Assembly (NCBI RefSeq): GCF_003815975.1
Contig: NZ_CP033932.1
Location: forward strand, 496,001 to 560,000
Length of the DNA stretch: 64,000 nt
Source of the DNA: Chryseobacterium bernardetii
GTDB taxonomy: Bacteria > Bacteroidota > Bacteroidia > Flavobacteriales > Weeksellaceae
Reading direction: 5' to 3'
Position numbers and translations under genes: made by a program. Below, in pieces: positions 29,920 to 39,151 of this stretch. Positions within the stretch are counted from its first letter, which is position 1, and every line of letters begins with the position of its first letter. The notes beneath the pieces are model-generated. The model was not told the DNA's origin. It did no database searches and saw only the letters and a list, made by a program, of their open reading frames with translations.

Positions 29920-30588
29920 TTAAAAACCTGATGGTTTATTAATCGTTTGGGCAGACCCGTTAGTTCCTCCCAGGTCAGCATTAATTTCATTGATATTGTG
30001 CTTTGTAATAAGTCTTTTGTAAGCCATCAGATAAAGGTCCACTGTAAAATTGTTATAATTTCTTACCAGGCCTGCAGAGGTATTGGCAATAATTCTGCTG
30101 TCTGTAAATTTTGCCTTGATATGCCAGGTACCATTGCTTTTAAATGCTATTACATCTGGAGATCCCTGTTTATTATCATTTACTCCATTGTTCCCGTAAT
30201 CAAGTACCACAGTAGTATTTCCGTTATTAAGCTTAAAAGAATAATTATGGAGTACAACCAAAAAGTTATTGACGTCTATTTTAGTATCATAATCAGTAAT
30301 TCCATCTCCCGATACGTTGGTAAGGCTGAGTTTAATATAATTGAATAGTCCGCTGCTTTCTAAATTCGGATCGTAAAGCTGTAGTGCGTTTTCTGATGTT
30401 GCCAGGAAGCTACCTCCTGTCATGGTAGGTTCACCCGGATTTCTGAGGTACAGGGAATTGGTATATGTTTTTCCGTTTACATCAAGTGTTTCTGCAGGCT
30501 TATCTGTTTTGATTCCTACTTTCCCGGTCTGGGCATTCAAAAGTACACCCAGCCCTATCATCATTGTAATATAAATTTTTCTTATCAT
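29920..30588 (-). CDS. Secreted VGI-T-type protein, third of a paralogous trio
   Basis: 222 residues with a signal peptide (MIRKIYITMM to LLNAQ). Right after it comes GKVGIKTDKPAETLDVNG, a short motif seen at the start of many secreted Bacteroidota proteins (VGINTxxPxxxLDVxG). The rest is a predicted beta-sandwich with WHIKAKFTDSR and FTVDLYLMAYKRL strands. Function unknown. The two upstream genes code for proteins of the same length and layout (W-x-L-x-L-x-V-[FY]-x-[KR] near the C-terminus). No T9SS domain is evident. The gene sits 6 bp after its neighbour, in one operon. Confidence 0.75.
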   Translation of the reverse strand: MIRKIYITMMIGLGVLLNAQTGKVGIKTDKPAETLDVNGKTYTNSLYLRNPGEPTMTGGSFLATSENALQLYDPNLESSGLFNYIKLSLTNVSGDGITDYDTKIDVNNFLVVLHNYSFKLNNGNTTVVLDYGNNGVNDNKQGSPDVIAFKSNGTWHIKAKFTDSRIIANTSAGLVRNYNNFTVDLYLMAYKRLITKHNINEINADLGGTNGSAQTINKPSGF

Positions 30589-30594
30589 GTTTAA

Positions 30595-31233
30595 TTATTG
30601 AAGCCCAAGAGGCGTATTGGTTGATACTCCTGAAAAAGAAGCTGCAGCTGATACTGAGCCTTGAAATGTTCCCCAGTCTTTTACCAGAGATTTCTCAAAT
30701 ACATTTAATGTCAATGTCCAGGTTCCGTTCTGTGAATTCACTGTGCCTGCACCCTTAAAACTTAAATTAATAGCCTGATAATTCTTTCCTCCCTGCTGTA
30801 CTTTAGTTACCTCAGTAGAATAAGCACCATACAGTCTTGAAGTAGATGTTGTTGTTGCAGAAACAGCATCACTAAAAACAGCTCCCGTAATTGCTACAAC
30901 ATATTTGTCAGCATCTAAACCTGTATTCAGGTTAACTACTTCATCCTGCTTCACATTTTTTAACACTACAGTATACATATTTACCGGTGCTACATTTCGA
31001 AGGGTAATATCCAGAAGCTTTACTTTTCCTACAGGAGAAGAATCTTTTGAGCGGGTAAGCAATAAATAATTTCCTCTTGCTGTTGTATTTTCAGTATCAA
31101 TTAAATAAGATTCTACCAGAGTTTCCCCCTCTACATCAAGAGTTCCTTTTGGATTTGCTGTATTAATTCCTATCTGAGCTTTCAAACCTAATGTGGCAGC
31201 AGCTACAAAGAATAGCGATATAATTTTTTTCAT
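30595..31233 (-). CDS. Secreted VGINT-type protein, second of the trio
   Basis: 212 residues with a signal peptide (MKKIISLFFV to LKAQ), then IGINTANPKGTLDVEG. A beta-rich body includes VLKNVKQDEVVNLNTG and ends with WTLTLNVFEKSLVKDWGTFQG. The position and spacing of these blocks match the two neighbours, so tandem duplication is likely. Function unknown. The gap to the next gene is 6 bp. Confidence 0.75.
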   Translation of the reverse strand: MKKIISLFFVAAATLGLKAQIGINTANPKGTLDVEGETLVESYLIDTENTTARGNYLLLTRSKDSSPVGKVKLLDITLRNVAPVNMYTVVLKNVKQDEVVNLNTGLDADKYVVAITGAVFSDAVSATTTSTSRLYGAYSTEVTKVQQGGKNYQAINLSFKGAGTVNSQNGTWTLTLNVFEKSLVKDWGTFQGSVSAAASFSGVSTNTPLGLQ

Positions 31234-31243
31234 TTTTAGTGTT

Positions 31244-31864
31244 TTATTGAATTAAAGGAGCTGCAGCAGCACCGGTTGTAGAAGATCTAAGATCCTGAGT
31301 TGAGTTGAATTCCTTTGCATAAGACCTGTCATACACCAACAAATTCAAAGTCCATTCTCCAGTAGGCAAATTTGATGTTGGAGTGAATCCCTCATAGTCG
31401 GCTTTTAATTTCCATGTTCCGTTTGTTGAATACGCAAAGATCTGTGGAACCGGAGTCAACCAGTCTGCCGTATTTGTTCTTACGGGCTGAGTAAATCCGA
31501 AAGAAGAAATCACCACTAAGAATTTTTTTGAATTGATCTTTGTATCAAACTCTCTTACCCAGTCCTTATCTGAGGGATCGCAGGCTATTTTAAACTGAAT
31601 GATATTGATGGGTGCCGGAGAATTCGGCACAAAGGAATCATTATAAGCCGTAATTTTATTTTCAGGTGCCGGAGACTTAATAATAAAAGTATAGTTTTCA
31701 TCTGCACCCAATTTCTCCATTGGTTTTTTGAAAACAATACCGGATGTTTTCATTGTTCCGTTCACCGTTAGTTCTTTCTCGGGTTTCGCAGTATTAATTC
31801 CAACTTGGGCATTAATAAATACTGCTGATCCTAATAAAAGGATCATCGAAATAATTTTTGTCAT
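31244..31864 (-). CDS. Secreted VGINT-type protein, first of the trio
   Basis: 206 residues with a signal peptide (MTKIISMILL to FINAQ), then VGINTAKPEKELTVNG. The body has FDTKINSKKFLVVISSFGF and WTLNLLVYDRSYAKEF, equivalent to blocks in the two downstream genes. Function unknown; exported. It is the first gene of a three-gene operon lying between nusG and rplK. Confidence 0.75.
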   Translation of the reverse strand: MTKIISMILLLGSAVFINAQVGINTAKPEKELTVNGTMKTSGIVFKKPMEKLGADENYTFIIKSPAPENKITAYNDSFVPNSPAPINIIQFKIACDPSDKDWVREFDTKINSKKFLVVISSFGFTQPVRTNTADWLTPVPQIFAYSTNGTWKLKADYEGFTPTSNLPTGEWTLNLLVYDRSYAKEFNSTQDLRSSTTGAAAAPLIQ

Positions 31865-32480
31865 TTTTCGGTTATGTGTTTGCTATAAATCTATGTCCAC
31901 CACATCTCATTACTCACAACTCAGGTTTTTAATTAAAAAACACAAAAGATGTTCTGTACAACTGTAAAAAGTGCACTAAATGAGAAAAACAATAAGTTTT
32001 ATGGGTTAATTGCCGAATAAGTTACAAGAACTATGCCATCAAAAGTAGATTTAGCTTTAAAAAAAACTTTAAACAAAGAGAAAATCAACTGTTATCCCAT
32101 AACAGTGACTATTAAATTCAGGTAATACACTGTGTAGAAGCCAATACCCCAGATCCGTTATTACACTATTAATAAAATAACCCTATTAATTTTATTGAAA
32201 ATTAAATTTAAGATATAAAACAAGATCCCTTTTTAACAATAATAAAATTTAAGAAAGAAAAGTTCTTAATAAATATTTAAATCTGATTATTGAATTCATT
32301 ATATGGCCTACATTGTTTGGGCTAAGCCAATGGATGGAATGTTAATTGTTCATTACTCAACTCTTAAAAACCACTTTTTAGTATAAACCATTAGCTTCGG
32401 TGGATGAAAGGGGAATTGTTTTCATTTACCGGAAGTTTCCGTCAGTCTGCTCCTAATTTGGAATATGTATACAAAAAAAA
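31865..32480. other. Intergenic between nusG and the secreted-protein trio, no gene seen
   Basis: AT-rich region without a convincing reading frame. It must contain the promoter of the trio; a TACTTTTG box on the minus strand at 32047-32040 is a candidate -7 element but has no TTTG at the right spacing. Nothing else recognised. Confidence 0.4.
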
Positions 32481-32498
32481 GACTGCTTAACAGCAGTC
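32481..32498 (-). terminator. Terminator after nusG
   Basis: A perfect 6-bp stem (GACTGC at 32481-32486 with GCAGTC at 32493-32498) is followed on the minus strand by eight T. It separates nusG from the secreted-protein trio. Confidence 0.8.
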
Positions 32499-32521
32499 TC
32501 TTTATATTTTATAAGTAAATG

Positions 32522-33064
32522 TTATACTTTTTCTACTTGCATATAGCTTAGTTCCATTGGGGTCTTTCTACCGAAGATCAATACAGAAACTTCAATTTTC
32601 TTTTTGTCTTCAAGAATCTTCTCAACTGTACCATTGAATCCGTTGAAAGGACCATCGATCACTTTTACGTTTTCACCCACTACATATGGAATCTCAACAT
32701 CACTTGCAAATTCTGAAAGCTCATCCATTCTTCCAAGCATTCTGTTCACTTCTGATTTTCTCATTGGAACAGGATCGCCTCCTTTTGTTAAACTTAAGAA
32801 AGAAATAACTCCGGGGATATTTTTGATAACATGAGGAATCTCTCCCATCAGGTCAGCTTCAATCATCAAGTATCCAGGATAGTAAGGTCTTTCTTTAGGA
32901 ACTTTTTTACCGTTTCTAATTTGGATTACCTTTTCCATAGGAATAACCACTTGAGTAACGTACTGCTCAAACCCTAGACGTTTGATTTCTGTCTCAATAT
33001 AGTTTTTCACTTTATTTTCCTGTCCGCTGATTGCTTTCAGCACATACCATTTCAATTCGCTCAT
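32522..33064 (-). CDS. nusG: Transcription termination/antitermination protein NusG
   Basis: 180 residues: N-terminal NGN domain (LKWYVLKAISGQENKVKNYI, RPYYPGYLMIEADL) that binds RNA polymerase, and a C-terminal KOW domain (VGENVKVIDGPFNGFNGTV) that binds Rho or ribosomal S10. It follows secE by 19 bp. Confidence 0.97.
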   Translation of the reverse strand: MSELKWYVLKAISGQENKVKNYIETEIKRLGFEQYVTQVVIPMEKVIQIRNGKKVPKERPYYPGYLMIEADLMGEIPHVIKNIPGVISFLSLTKGGDPVPMRKSEVNRMLGRMDELSEFASDVEIPYVVGENVKVIDGPFNGFNGTVEKILEDKKKIEVSVLIFGRKTPMELSYMQVEKV

Positions 33065-33083
33065 TATGGGAAAATACTTTTAA

Positions 33084-33290
33084 TTAATTGAACAAGTTGA
33101 TTAGCATTCCAATGATGTTGCTGATTGCTTTGGAAAACAATTCATCAACTCCAAAAGTAAATAATGCCAGAATCACTGTCGCAATAGTCACTACGATTGT
33201 AGACGACTGAAGGTCAGCCCATTTTGGCCATTCAACTTTATGTCTGAATTCGTTATAAGAACCTTTTAAAAAATCGACAAATGAACTCAT
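33084..33290 (-). CDS. secE: Preprotein translocase subunit SecE
   Basis: A 68-residue single-spanning SecE with the conserved cytoplasmic SYNEFRHKVEWPKWADLQ segment followed by one transmembrane helix. Part of SecYEG in the inner membrane. It lies directly downstream of tRNA-Trp and upstream of nusG, the usual order. Confidence 0.96.
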   Translation of the reverse strand: MSSFVDFLKGSYNEFRHKVEWPKWADLQSSTIVVTIATVILALFTFGVDELFSKAISNIIGMLINLFN

Positions 33291-33302
33291 AATTTATATT
33301 TG

Positions 33303-33373
33303 CACGGGCACAAGGATTCGAACCCTGATCAACGGTTTTGGAGACCGGTATCCTACCATTGGACGATGCCCGT
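33303..33373 (-). tRNA. tRNA-Trp (anticodon CCA)
   Basis: A 71-nt cloverleaf with acceptor ACGGGCA/TGCCCGT, loop CTCCAAA (anticodon CCA), T-arm CAGGG-TTCGAAT-CCTTG and discriminator G. The CCA end is not encoded. Located between tuf and secE, the classic place in Bacteroidota. Confidence 0.95.
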
Positions 33374-33378
33374 AGATT

Positions 33379-33416
33379 AAAAAGCTCCGTAAAGAAGTTC
33401 CTTACGGAAGCTTTTT
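33379..33416 (-). terminator. Terminator/attenuator after tuf
   Basis: A stem with one bulged base (33379-33393 with 33402-33416), followed on the minus strand by a T-run, lies 5 bp from the 5' end of tRNA-Trp. No separate promoter fits in the remaining space, so tRNA-Trp-secE-nusG probably depends on read-through or RNA processing here. Confidence 0.7.
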
Positions 33417-33429
33417 ATATTTTAAGATA

Positions 33430-34635
33430 TTAATCTAAGATTTCAGTAACCTGACCAGATCCAACTGTTCTACCTCCTTCTCTGATCGCGAATCTAAGAC
33501 CCTCGTTAAGAGCGATTGGTTGTAACAATTCTACAGTGATCTCTAAGTTATCACCAGGCATTACCATTTCTACACCTTCTGGTAAGAAGATCTCACCTGT
33601 AACGTCAGTAGTTCTTACGTAGAACTGAGGACGGTATTTGTTGTGGAATGGAGTGTGACGTCCACCTTCTTCTTTAGAAAGGATATAAACAGATGCTTTG
33701 AATTTTTTGTGTGGCTTCACAGAATCTTTCTTAGCGATAACCATACCTCTCTTGATGTCAGTTTTTTCAATACCTCTCAACAATAGACCTACGTTATCAC
33801 CAGCTTCACCTCTGTCTAGGATTTTTCTGAACATCTCAACTCCTGTAATTGTAGAAGTTAATTTTTCTTCACCCATACCAACGATATCAACTGGATCACC
33901 AGTGTTGATAACACCAGACTCGATTCTACCTGTTGCTACAGTACCTCTACCTGTAATAGAGAATACGTCTTCGATTGGCATCAAGAATGGCTTTTCAGTA
34001 TCTCTTACTGGCTCGTCAATCCACTCATCAACCGCATCCATTAAAGCTTCAACAGTTTTGAACCACTTATCTTCTGAGTTACCTTCAGTAGCTGCAGTAA
34101 GTGCTCCAAGAGCTGAACCTTGGATTACTGGAGAGTTATCTCCATCAAAGTCATAAGTAGCTAATAGATCTCTAAGTTCCATTTCAACAAGCTCTAACAA
34201 TTCTGGATCATCCACCATGTCAACTTTGTTCATGAAAACAACGATCTTAGGTACGTTTACCTGACGGCAAAGTAGGATATGTTCTCTAGTTTGAGGCATT
34301 GGACCATCAGTTGCAGCACATACTACGATAGCTCCATCCATCTGAGCAGCACCAGTTACCATGTTCTTAACATAGTCGGCGTGACCTGGACAGTCAACGT
34401 GAGCATAGTGTCTTTTTTCAGTTTCGTACTCAATGTGAGCAGTATTGATAGTGATCCCTCTTTCTTTTTCTTCTGGAGCAGAGTCAATTGAAGAGAAGTC
34501 TTTTTTCTCAGCAAGACCTTTGCTAGCTAATACAGCAGAAATAGCAGCTGTAAGAGTAGTTTTACCATGGTCAACGTGACCAATAGTACCAATGTTCAAG
34601 TGTGGTTTGTTACGATTAAACGTTTCCTTTGCCAT
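33430..34635 (-). CDS. tuf: Elongation factor Tu
   Basis: A 401-residue EF-Tu with all GTP-binding motifs ([28 protein letters not shown]) and the three-domain layout. It brings aminoacyl-tRNA to the ribosome. It has its own promoter at 34679-34706. Confidence 0.98.
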   Translation of the reverse strand: MAKETFNRNKPHLNIGTIGHVDHGKTTLTAAISAVLASKGLAEKKDFSSIDSAPEEKERGITINTAHIEYETEKRHYAHVDCPGHADYVKNMVTGAAQMDGAIVVCAATDGPMPQTREHILLCRQVNVPKIVVFMNKVDMVDDPELLELVEMELRDLLATYDFDGDNSPVIQGSALGALTAATEGNSEDKWFKTVEALMDAVDEWIDEPVRDTEKPFLMPIEDVFSITGRGTVATGRIESGVINTGDPVDIVGMGEEKLTSTITGVEMFRKILDRGEAGDNVGLLLRGIEKTDIKRGMVIAKKDSVKPHKKFKASVYILSKEEGGRHTPFHNKYRPQFYVRTTDVTGEIFLPEGVEMVMPGDNLEITVELLQPIALNEGLRFAIREGGRTVGSGQVTEILD

Positions 34636-34678
34636 GATTTAAAATTATTTATTTATTGTTTTTCAAATTTTCGGTGTG

Positions 34679-34706
34679 CAAATATAATGAATTTTTAAAT
34701 ACCAAA
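34679..34706 (-). promoter_or_regulatory. tuf promoter (TTTG-N16-TATATTTG)
   Basis: TATATTTG (34686-34679) on the minus strand is a full -7 match. A TTTG lies 16 nt further upstream, slightly shorter than the usual 19-20. It gives a leader of about 40 nt before the tuf ATG. Confidence 0.6.
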
Positions 34707-34849
34707 AACTTTTTATTAAAAAAACTTTCAATATTCTCATCCGATGAAGGACAAACCTTATATTTCGATGCATTGAGACTGCAAATTTACACAATTTTCC
34801 GGATTGAAAAAATGTTTCTGGAACCTTTTACAGCTTCACTTACAGAAAA

Positions 34850-34874
34850 GCCTGAAATACAGAATATTTCAGGC
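34850..34874 (-). terminator. Terminator of the metal-efflux operon
   Basis: A 9-bp stem (GCCTGAAAT at 34850-34858 with ATTTCAGGC at 34866-34874) is followed on the minus strand by TTTTC. It lies 28 bp after the RND pump gene and before the tuf promoter. Confidence 0.75.
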
Positions 34875-34901
34875 TCAATTAATATATAAAATGAAAGATA
34901 A

Positions 34902-37900
34902 TCAGGCTTGACTTAGCCTTTTAGTCCTGTTAAAAATCCAGAAAATGATTGGGAAAATAAGCAGTGTAAGTACGGTAGCAGTGATAAGCCCTCCAATAAT
35001 TACAATAGCTAATGGCTTTTGGGATTCAGACCCGATCCCCGTAGACAATGCTGCCGGCATCAATCCAATAGACGCCATAAGGGCTGTCATAATTACAGGT
35101 CTGGTTCTTGATTTTACTCCGCTTAGTATGGCATTATCTATATCCATCCCGCTTTTAACATTCTGATGGAATTCCGTAATGAGGATAACTCCGTTCTGTA
35201 TACAGATTCCCAGTAGGGCTATCATTCCTACTCCTGCAGAGATCCCGAAATTGATCCCGGTAACATGCAAGGCAATAATGCCACCAATGAGAGCAAACGG
35301 AACATTCGCCAATACAAGAAGAGAATCCTTCATATTTCCGAACAGGATGAACAGAAGGAAGAATATCATGAGAATGCTTACCGGAACTACCTGAGCCAAT
35401 CTGTGTGACGCACGCTGCTGGTTTTCAAACTGACCTGTCCACCCTATAGAATATCCATCCGGAAGTTCAATAGTGGCTACTTTTTTCTGAGCATCGGCAA
35501 TAGTACTTCCCAGGTCACGGTCACGAATCGAGAATTTTACTCCAATATATCTTTTAATATTATCTCTGTAAATAAAGGCAGCTCCATTATCTTTAACAAT
35601 AGTACTGATCTCTTTTAAAGGAATTTTAGCTCCGTCCTGCGTGGGCACCATCAATGCAGCAATATCATTTTCATTTGTTCTGTACTCCTGCGAGTAACGG
35701 AGACGGATCGGGAATTTTCTTTCTCCGTCAAACATTTCCGAAGCGGTTTTCCCACCAAAAGCCATCTCCAATACTGCCTGAGCATCAGCCGGCATTACTC
35801 CGTAAGCTGCCATTTTATCCCTGTCTAAAACCACGCTGACTTCAGGCTGGCCGATATTTTTAATAATACCCGGATCTTTTACTCCTTCAACATCTTTAAT
35901 TTTTAATAAAACCTCATGAGCTAACTTATCTAAGGTTTCTAAGTTATCCCCATAAATCTTGATTCCGTTTTCGGCTTTAAAGCCGGCTACAGCCTCTGCT
36001 ACGTTATCAGAAATGGGCTGGGAATAATTGAAGGTGATTCCCTGGTAGCTTCTGAGTTTTTTATCTATTTCATTAATGAGTTCATCATAGGTGATCTTGC
36101 GTTTCCATTCTTCTCTTGGTTTAAGGTTTACGGCGAACTGTACAAATCCGAATCCATTCGGGTCCGTACCATCATTACTTCTTCCTGTCTGCGCCAGAAC
36201 ATCGGTTACTTCTGAGAAACTCATTATATCTTTTTTCAAAAGGTCAGCTGTTTTCAGGGACTCTTTTAATGAGGAACTCATCGGCATTTCTGCGGTGATC
36301 CAGAGTGAACCTTCATTCAGCTGTGGCAGGAATTCTGTTCCCAGGAACTTTCCTGAGAATAATGTCAGCGCCAAAAAAGAGATCGCAACGATCATGCTTG
36401 TCTTTTTATGTTTAAAAGTTACGTTGAAGCCTTTTAAGACAATTCTGTCCCAGAAATTAACAAACGGGTTATTTTTTTCTCTTACATTTTTATTTAAAAG
36501 AATATGGGAAAGAACAGGAACCAGGGTTAATGTAAATATCAACGCTCCCATTAATGCAAATCCTAAAGTAAAGGCTAAAGGAGAGAACATTTTTCCTTCC
36601 ACTTTCTGGAATGAGAAAATTGGAATCAGAGAGGTAATGATAATCAGTTTAGAGAAGAAAATTGCTTTTCCAAGTCCCGTTCCGGTTTGTTTAATCCAAC
36701 CTCCTTTTGCCAGTTTGTTGAATTTTTCCATTCCATATTTATGCGCCTTATGATCGAGCATTACAAAGAGTCCTTCTACCATGACGACGGCTCCGTCTAT
36801 GATGATCCCGAAGTCTACTGCTCCCAGAGAAAGCAGGTTGGCACTCATTCCTGCCAGCTTTAAACACAAAAATGCAAATAATAAGGATAAAGGAATGATA
36901 ATGGAAACAATTAAAGTTGTTCTCCAATCCGCCATAAAGATCAGAACGATAACGGTTACCAATACAATTCCTTCAATTAAATTGTGCATTACGGTGTGGG
37001 TGGTGAAATCCATCAGATTATCCCTGTCGTAGAAAGTCACCATTTTTACATCTTTCGGGAGAATTTTTTCGTTCAGTTCTTTAATCTTAGCTTTTACTCC
37101 TACCAAGACTTCTCTTGGGTTCTCTCCTTTTCTCATCACCACAATTCCTTCTACAGTATCATCATGGTGATTCAAAGCTGCCTGTCCTACTCTGGGCATT
37201 GAGCTCTCATGAACTTCTGCTACATTTTTTACCAAGACTGGATTTCCACTGTCATTCTGAATGGTAATATTTCCGATATCTGTAATAGATTTTACCAAAC
37301 CGATTCCTCTTACCACATAAGCCTGGCCGTTCTTTTCAATAACGTCTCCCCCAACATTCAGGTTACTCTTGGTAACGGCATCATACACCTGAAGTGGTGT
37401 CAGATTATATTTATCCAGTGCTCTGGGATCAATACTTAATTCAAATACTTTGTCCTGTCCACCAAAAACATTGATATCCGCTACTCCTGGCACGCCTCTT
37501 AAAGCACGGTCTATTACCCAGTTTTGCAAGGTCAGCAGTTTACGGGAATCTTTGGTTTTGCTTTCCAGCGTATATCTGAAAATTTCCCCGGTTGGCCCGT
37601 AGGGTGGCTGCACTTCAGGATCTACCTCATCAGGAAGGCTAATGGTTCTTAACTGGTTATTGACCTGATTTCTGGCAAAAGTATCATCCACCCCATCATC
37701 AAACAGAATTTTAACAATGGAAAGTCCAAACATTGTGGTGCTTCTCACACTGGTTTTCTTCTGAACCGGGCTCATCGCCAATTCTATGGGGGTAGTAACA
37801 AAACGTTCTACTTCTTCTGCACTGCGCCCATTCCATTGGGTAATGATAACAATCTGGGTATTGGTAACATCCGGAAAAGCTTCAATGGGCATGTTTTTGA

Positions 37901-38000
37901 AACTTATGAACCCGGAAATCGCTAAAATAGCTACCCAGATAAAGGTAAATGCTTTATTTTTTAGCGAAAAAGCAATTATATTTTTTATGAATTTATTCAT
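34902..38000 (-). CDS. czcA: CusA/CzcA-family heavy-metal RND efflux pump
   Basis: A 1032-residue inner-membrane RND pump with 12 transmembrane helices and two large periplasmic loops; it drives metal export with the proton gradient. The signature around residue 400 is DFGIIIDGAVVMVE, the D-x5-DG...E pattern of the divalent-cation pumps (CzcA, CnrA, NccA), rather than the DAAIVMIE form of the copper/silver pump CusA. This favours Zn, Co, Cd or Ni as substrate. It follows the membrane-fusion gene by 62 bp in an operon with it and the outer-membrane channel. Family certain, metal inferred. Confidence 0.93.
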   Translation of the reverse strand: MNKFIKNIIAFSLKNKAFTFIWVAILAISGFISFKNMPIEAFPDVTNTQIVIITQWNGRSAEEVERFVTTPIELAMSPVQKKTSVRSTTMFGLSIVKILFDDGVDDTFARNQVNNQLRTISLPDEVDPEVQPPYGPTGEIFRYTLESKTKDSRKLLTLQNWVIDRALRGVPGVADINVFGGQDKVFELSIDPRALDKYNLTPLQVYDAVTKSNLNVGGDVIEKNGQAYVVRGIGLVKSITDIGNITIQNDSGNPVLVKNVAEVHESSMPRVGQAALNHHDDTVEGIVVMRKGENPREVLVGVKAKIKELNEKILPKDVKMVTFYDRDNLMDFTTHTVMHNLIEGIVLVTVIVLIFMADWRTTLIVSIIIPLSLLFAFLCLKLAGMSANLLSLGAVDFGIIIDGAVVMVEGLFVMLDHKAHKYGMEKFNKLAKGGWIKQTGTGLGKAIFFSKLIIITSLIPIFSFQKVEGKMFSPLAFTLGFALMGALIFTLTLVPVLSHILLNKNVREKNNPFVNFWDRIVLKGFNVTFKHKKTSMIVAISFLALTLFSGKFLGTEFLPQLNEGSLWITAEMPMSSSLKESLKTADLLKKDIMSFSEVTDVLAQTGRSNDGTDPNGFGFVQFAVNLKPREEWKRKITYDELINEIDKKLRSYQGITFNYSQPISDNVAEAVAGFKAENGIKIYGDNLETLDKLAHEVLLKIKDVEGVKDPGIIKNIGQPEVSVVLDRDKMAAYGVMPADAQAVLEMAFGGKTASEMFDGERKFPIRLRYSQEYRTNENDIAALMVPTQDGAKIPLKEISTIVKDNGAAFIYRDNIKRYIGVKFSIRDRDLGSTIADAQKKVATIELPDGYSIGWTGQFENQQRASHRLAQVVPVSILMIFFLLFILFGNMKDSLLVLANVPFALIGGIIALHVTGINFGISAGVGMIALLGICIQNGVILITEFHQNVKSGMDIDNAILSGVKSRTRPVIMTALMASIGLMPAALSTGIGSESQKPLAIVIIGGLITATVLTLLIFPIIFWIFNRTKRLSQA

Positions 38001-38062
38001 GACAGATACATTGATGACCTAAAAAAGCCGTTGAAAGAATTTATTTTAAATCACTCTCTTTT

Positions 38063-39148
38063 TCAACTGTTCAGAGAGCGGTATATTAAAAGTTGATTAT
38101 TGGTAATCACCTCTTCACCCTCTTTAAGACCATCTGCAATATAAGTAACCTCTCCTACCTGCTTCTGTACTTTTACTTCTCTTACTTTTACATCTGTTCT
38201 GGATTTAAAAACTACCACAAAACTTTTGTTATCATCAAAAATTACCGCTTTAGAAGGAACAGTCAGCATTGTATTGCTTTCCAGGCTGGAAACTTTTATT
38301 GTTGCTTTACTCTCAGGGATCAAAAGCCCATTGGCATTATCCAGAACCACTCTTGCCTGCATGGCATTAGTTTGCGGATCAATGATTTTAAATATTTTAT
38401 CAATTTTCCCATCAAAAACCTTGTCCGGGTAAGAAAGTGTAGATACCTGAGCTTTCATTCCCAGGCTGATCTTGTCTATATCCGATTCGTTAACATTCAT
38501 AATTGCCCATACATTGGTAGTATTGGCAACATCAAAGATATTGTCACTACGGTCGCTTCTCAGCTGCATGTCTTTATTGATACTTTTCTGAACAATATAA
38601 CCGTTAATAGGTGCTACTACACTGTATATATTTCCTGATTTAACGTTATAAACAGTACTCACAGCTGTGGCCCTCTGTAACTGGTCTTCGGCTTTCTGCA
38701 ACTGGCTTTTTGCTTCCAGTACATCTCTTTCCGTATTCAGTTTTCCTTCATAAAGTTCTTTGGCGACCCTAAGGTTGTTTTTGGCTACGACGAGGTCTGT
38801 TTTGGCATCGCTTACATCCTTTTGAATTTCGGCGAGCTCTGTACTTCTGATAGTAGCTAATACCTGTCCTTTTCTTACATAATCTCCAAGCTCAACATTT
38901 ACACTCATAACATTTCCTCCTACCAGTGGATAAACGTCTATATAGCTGTTTTTATCTGCAGAGATCTTTCCATAAAAACTATATTCATCTTCTATATTCT
39001 TTTTTTCAACCTTTGCCAGCGAAATAGAGTTCAGCATGGTATTGCTAAGCTCAAACCCTTTTTTGGTTGGATTGTCTTTTTCTTCCTCCTTTTTTGAGCA
39101 GGCCATTAATGATAAGATCATCAATAGCGGGATAATATAAGTTTTCAT
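38063..39148 (-). CDS. czcB: Periplasmic adaptor (membrane-fusion protein) of the metal RND pump
   Basis: A 361-residue lipoprotein (signal ending LMAC, Cys17) with barrel-sandwich halves (IDVYPLVGGNVMSVNVELGD... VVAPINGYIVQKSI) around a coiled-coil hairpin (about 105-150), then beta-barrel and membrane-proximal domains. It links the inner-membrane pump to the outer-membrane channel. No His-rich metal-binding N-terminus is seen. It is 3 bp after the channel gene. Confidence 0.92.
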   Translation of the reverse strand: MKTYIIPLLMILSLMACSKKEEEKDNPTKKGFELSNTMLNSISLAKVEKKNIEDEYSFYGKISADKNSYIDVYPLVGGNVMSVNVELGDYVRKGQVLATIRSTELAEIQKDVSDAKTDLVVAKNNLRVAKELYEGKLNTERDVLEAKSQLQKAEDQLQRATAVSTVYNVKSGNIYSVVAPINGYIVQKSINKDMQLRSDRSDNIFDVANTTNVWAIMNVNESDIDKISLGMKAQVSTLSYPDKVFDGKIDKIFKIIDPQTNAMQARVVLDNANGLLIPESKATIKVSSLESNTMLTVPSKAVIFDDNKSFVVVFKSRTDVKVREVKVQKQVGEVTYIADGLKEGEEVITNNQLLIYRSLNS

Positions 39149-39151
39149 TGT

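Noticed and set aside
36091..36753. Plus-strand frame of 220 codons opposite the RND pump gene
   Set aside because: Long only because the pump gene is under strong codon constraint; no domain and no start context.
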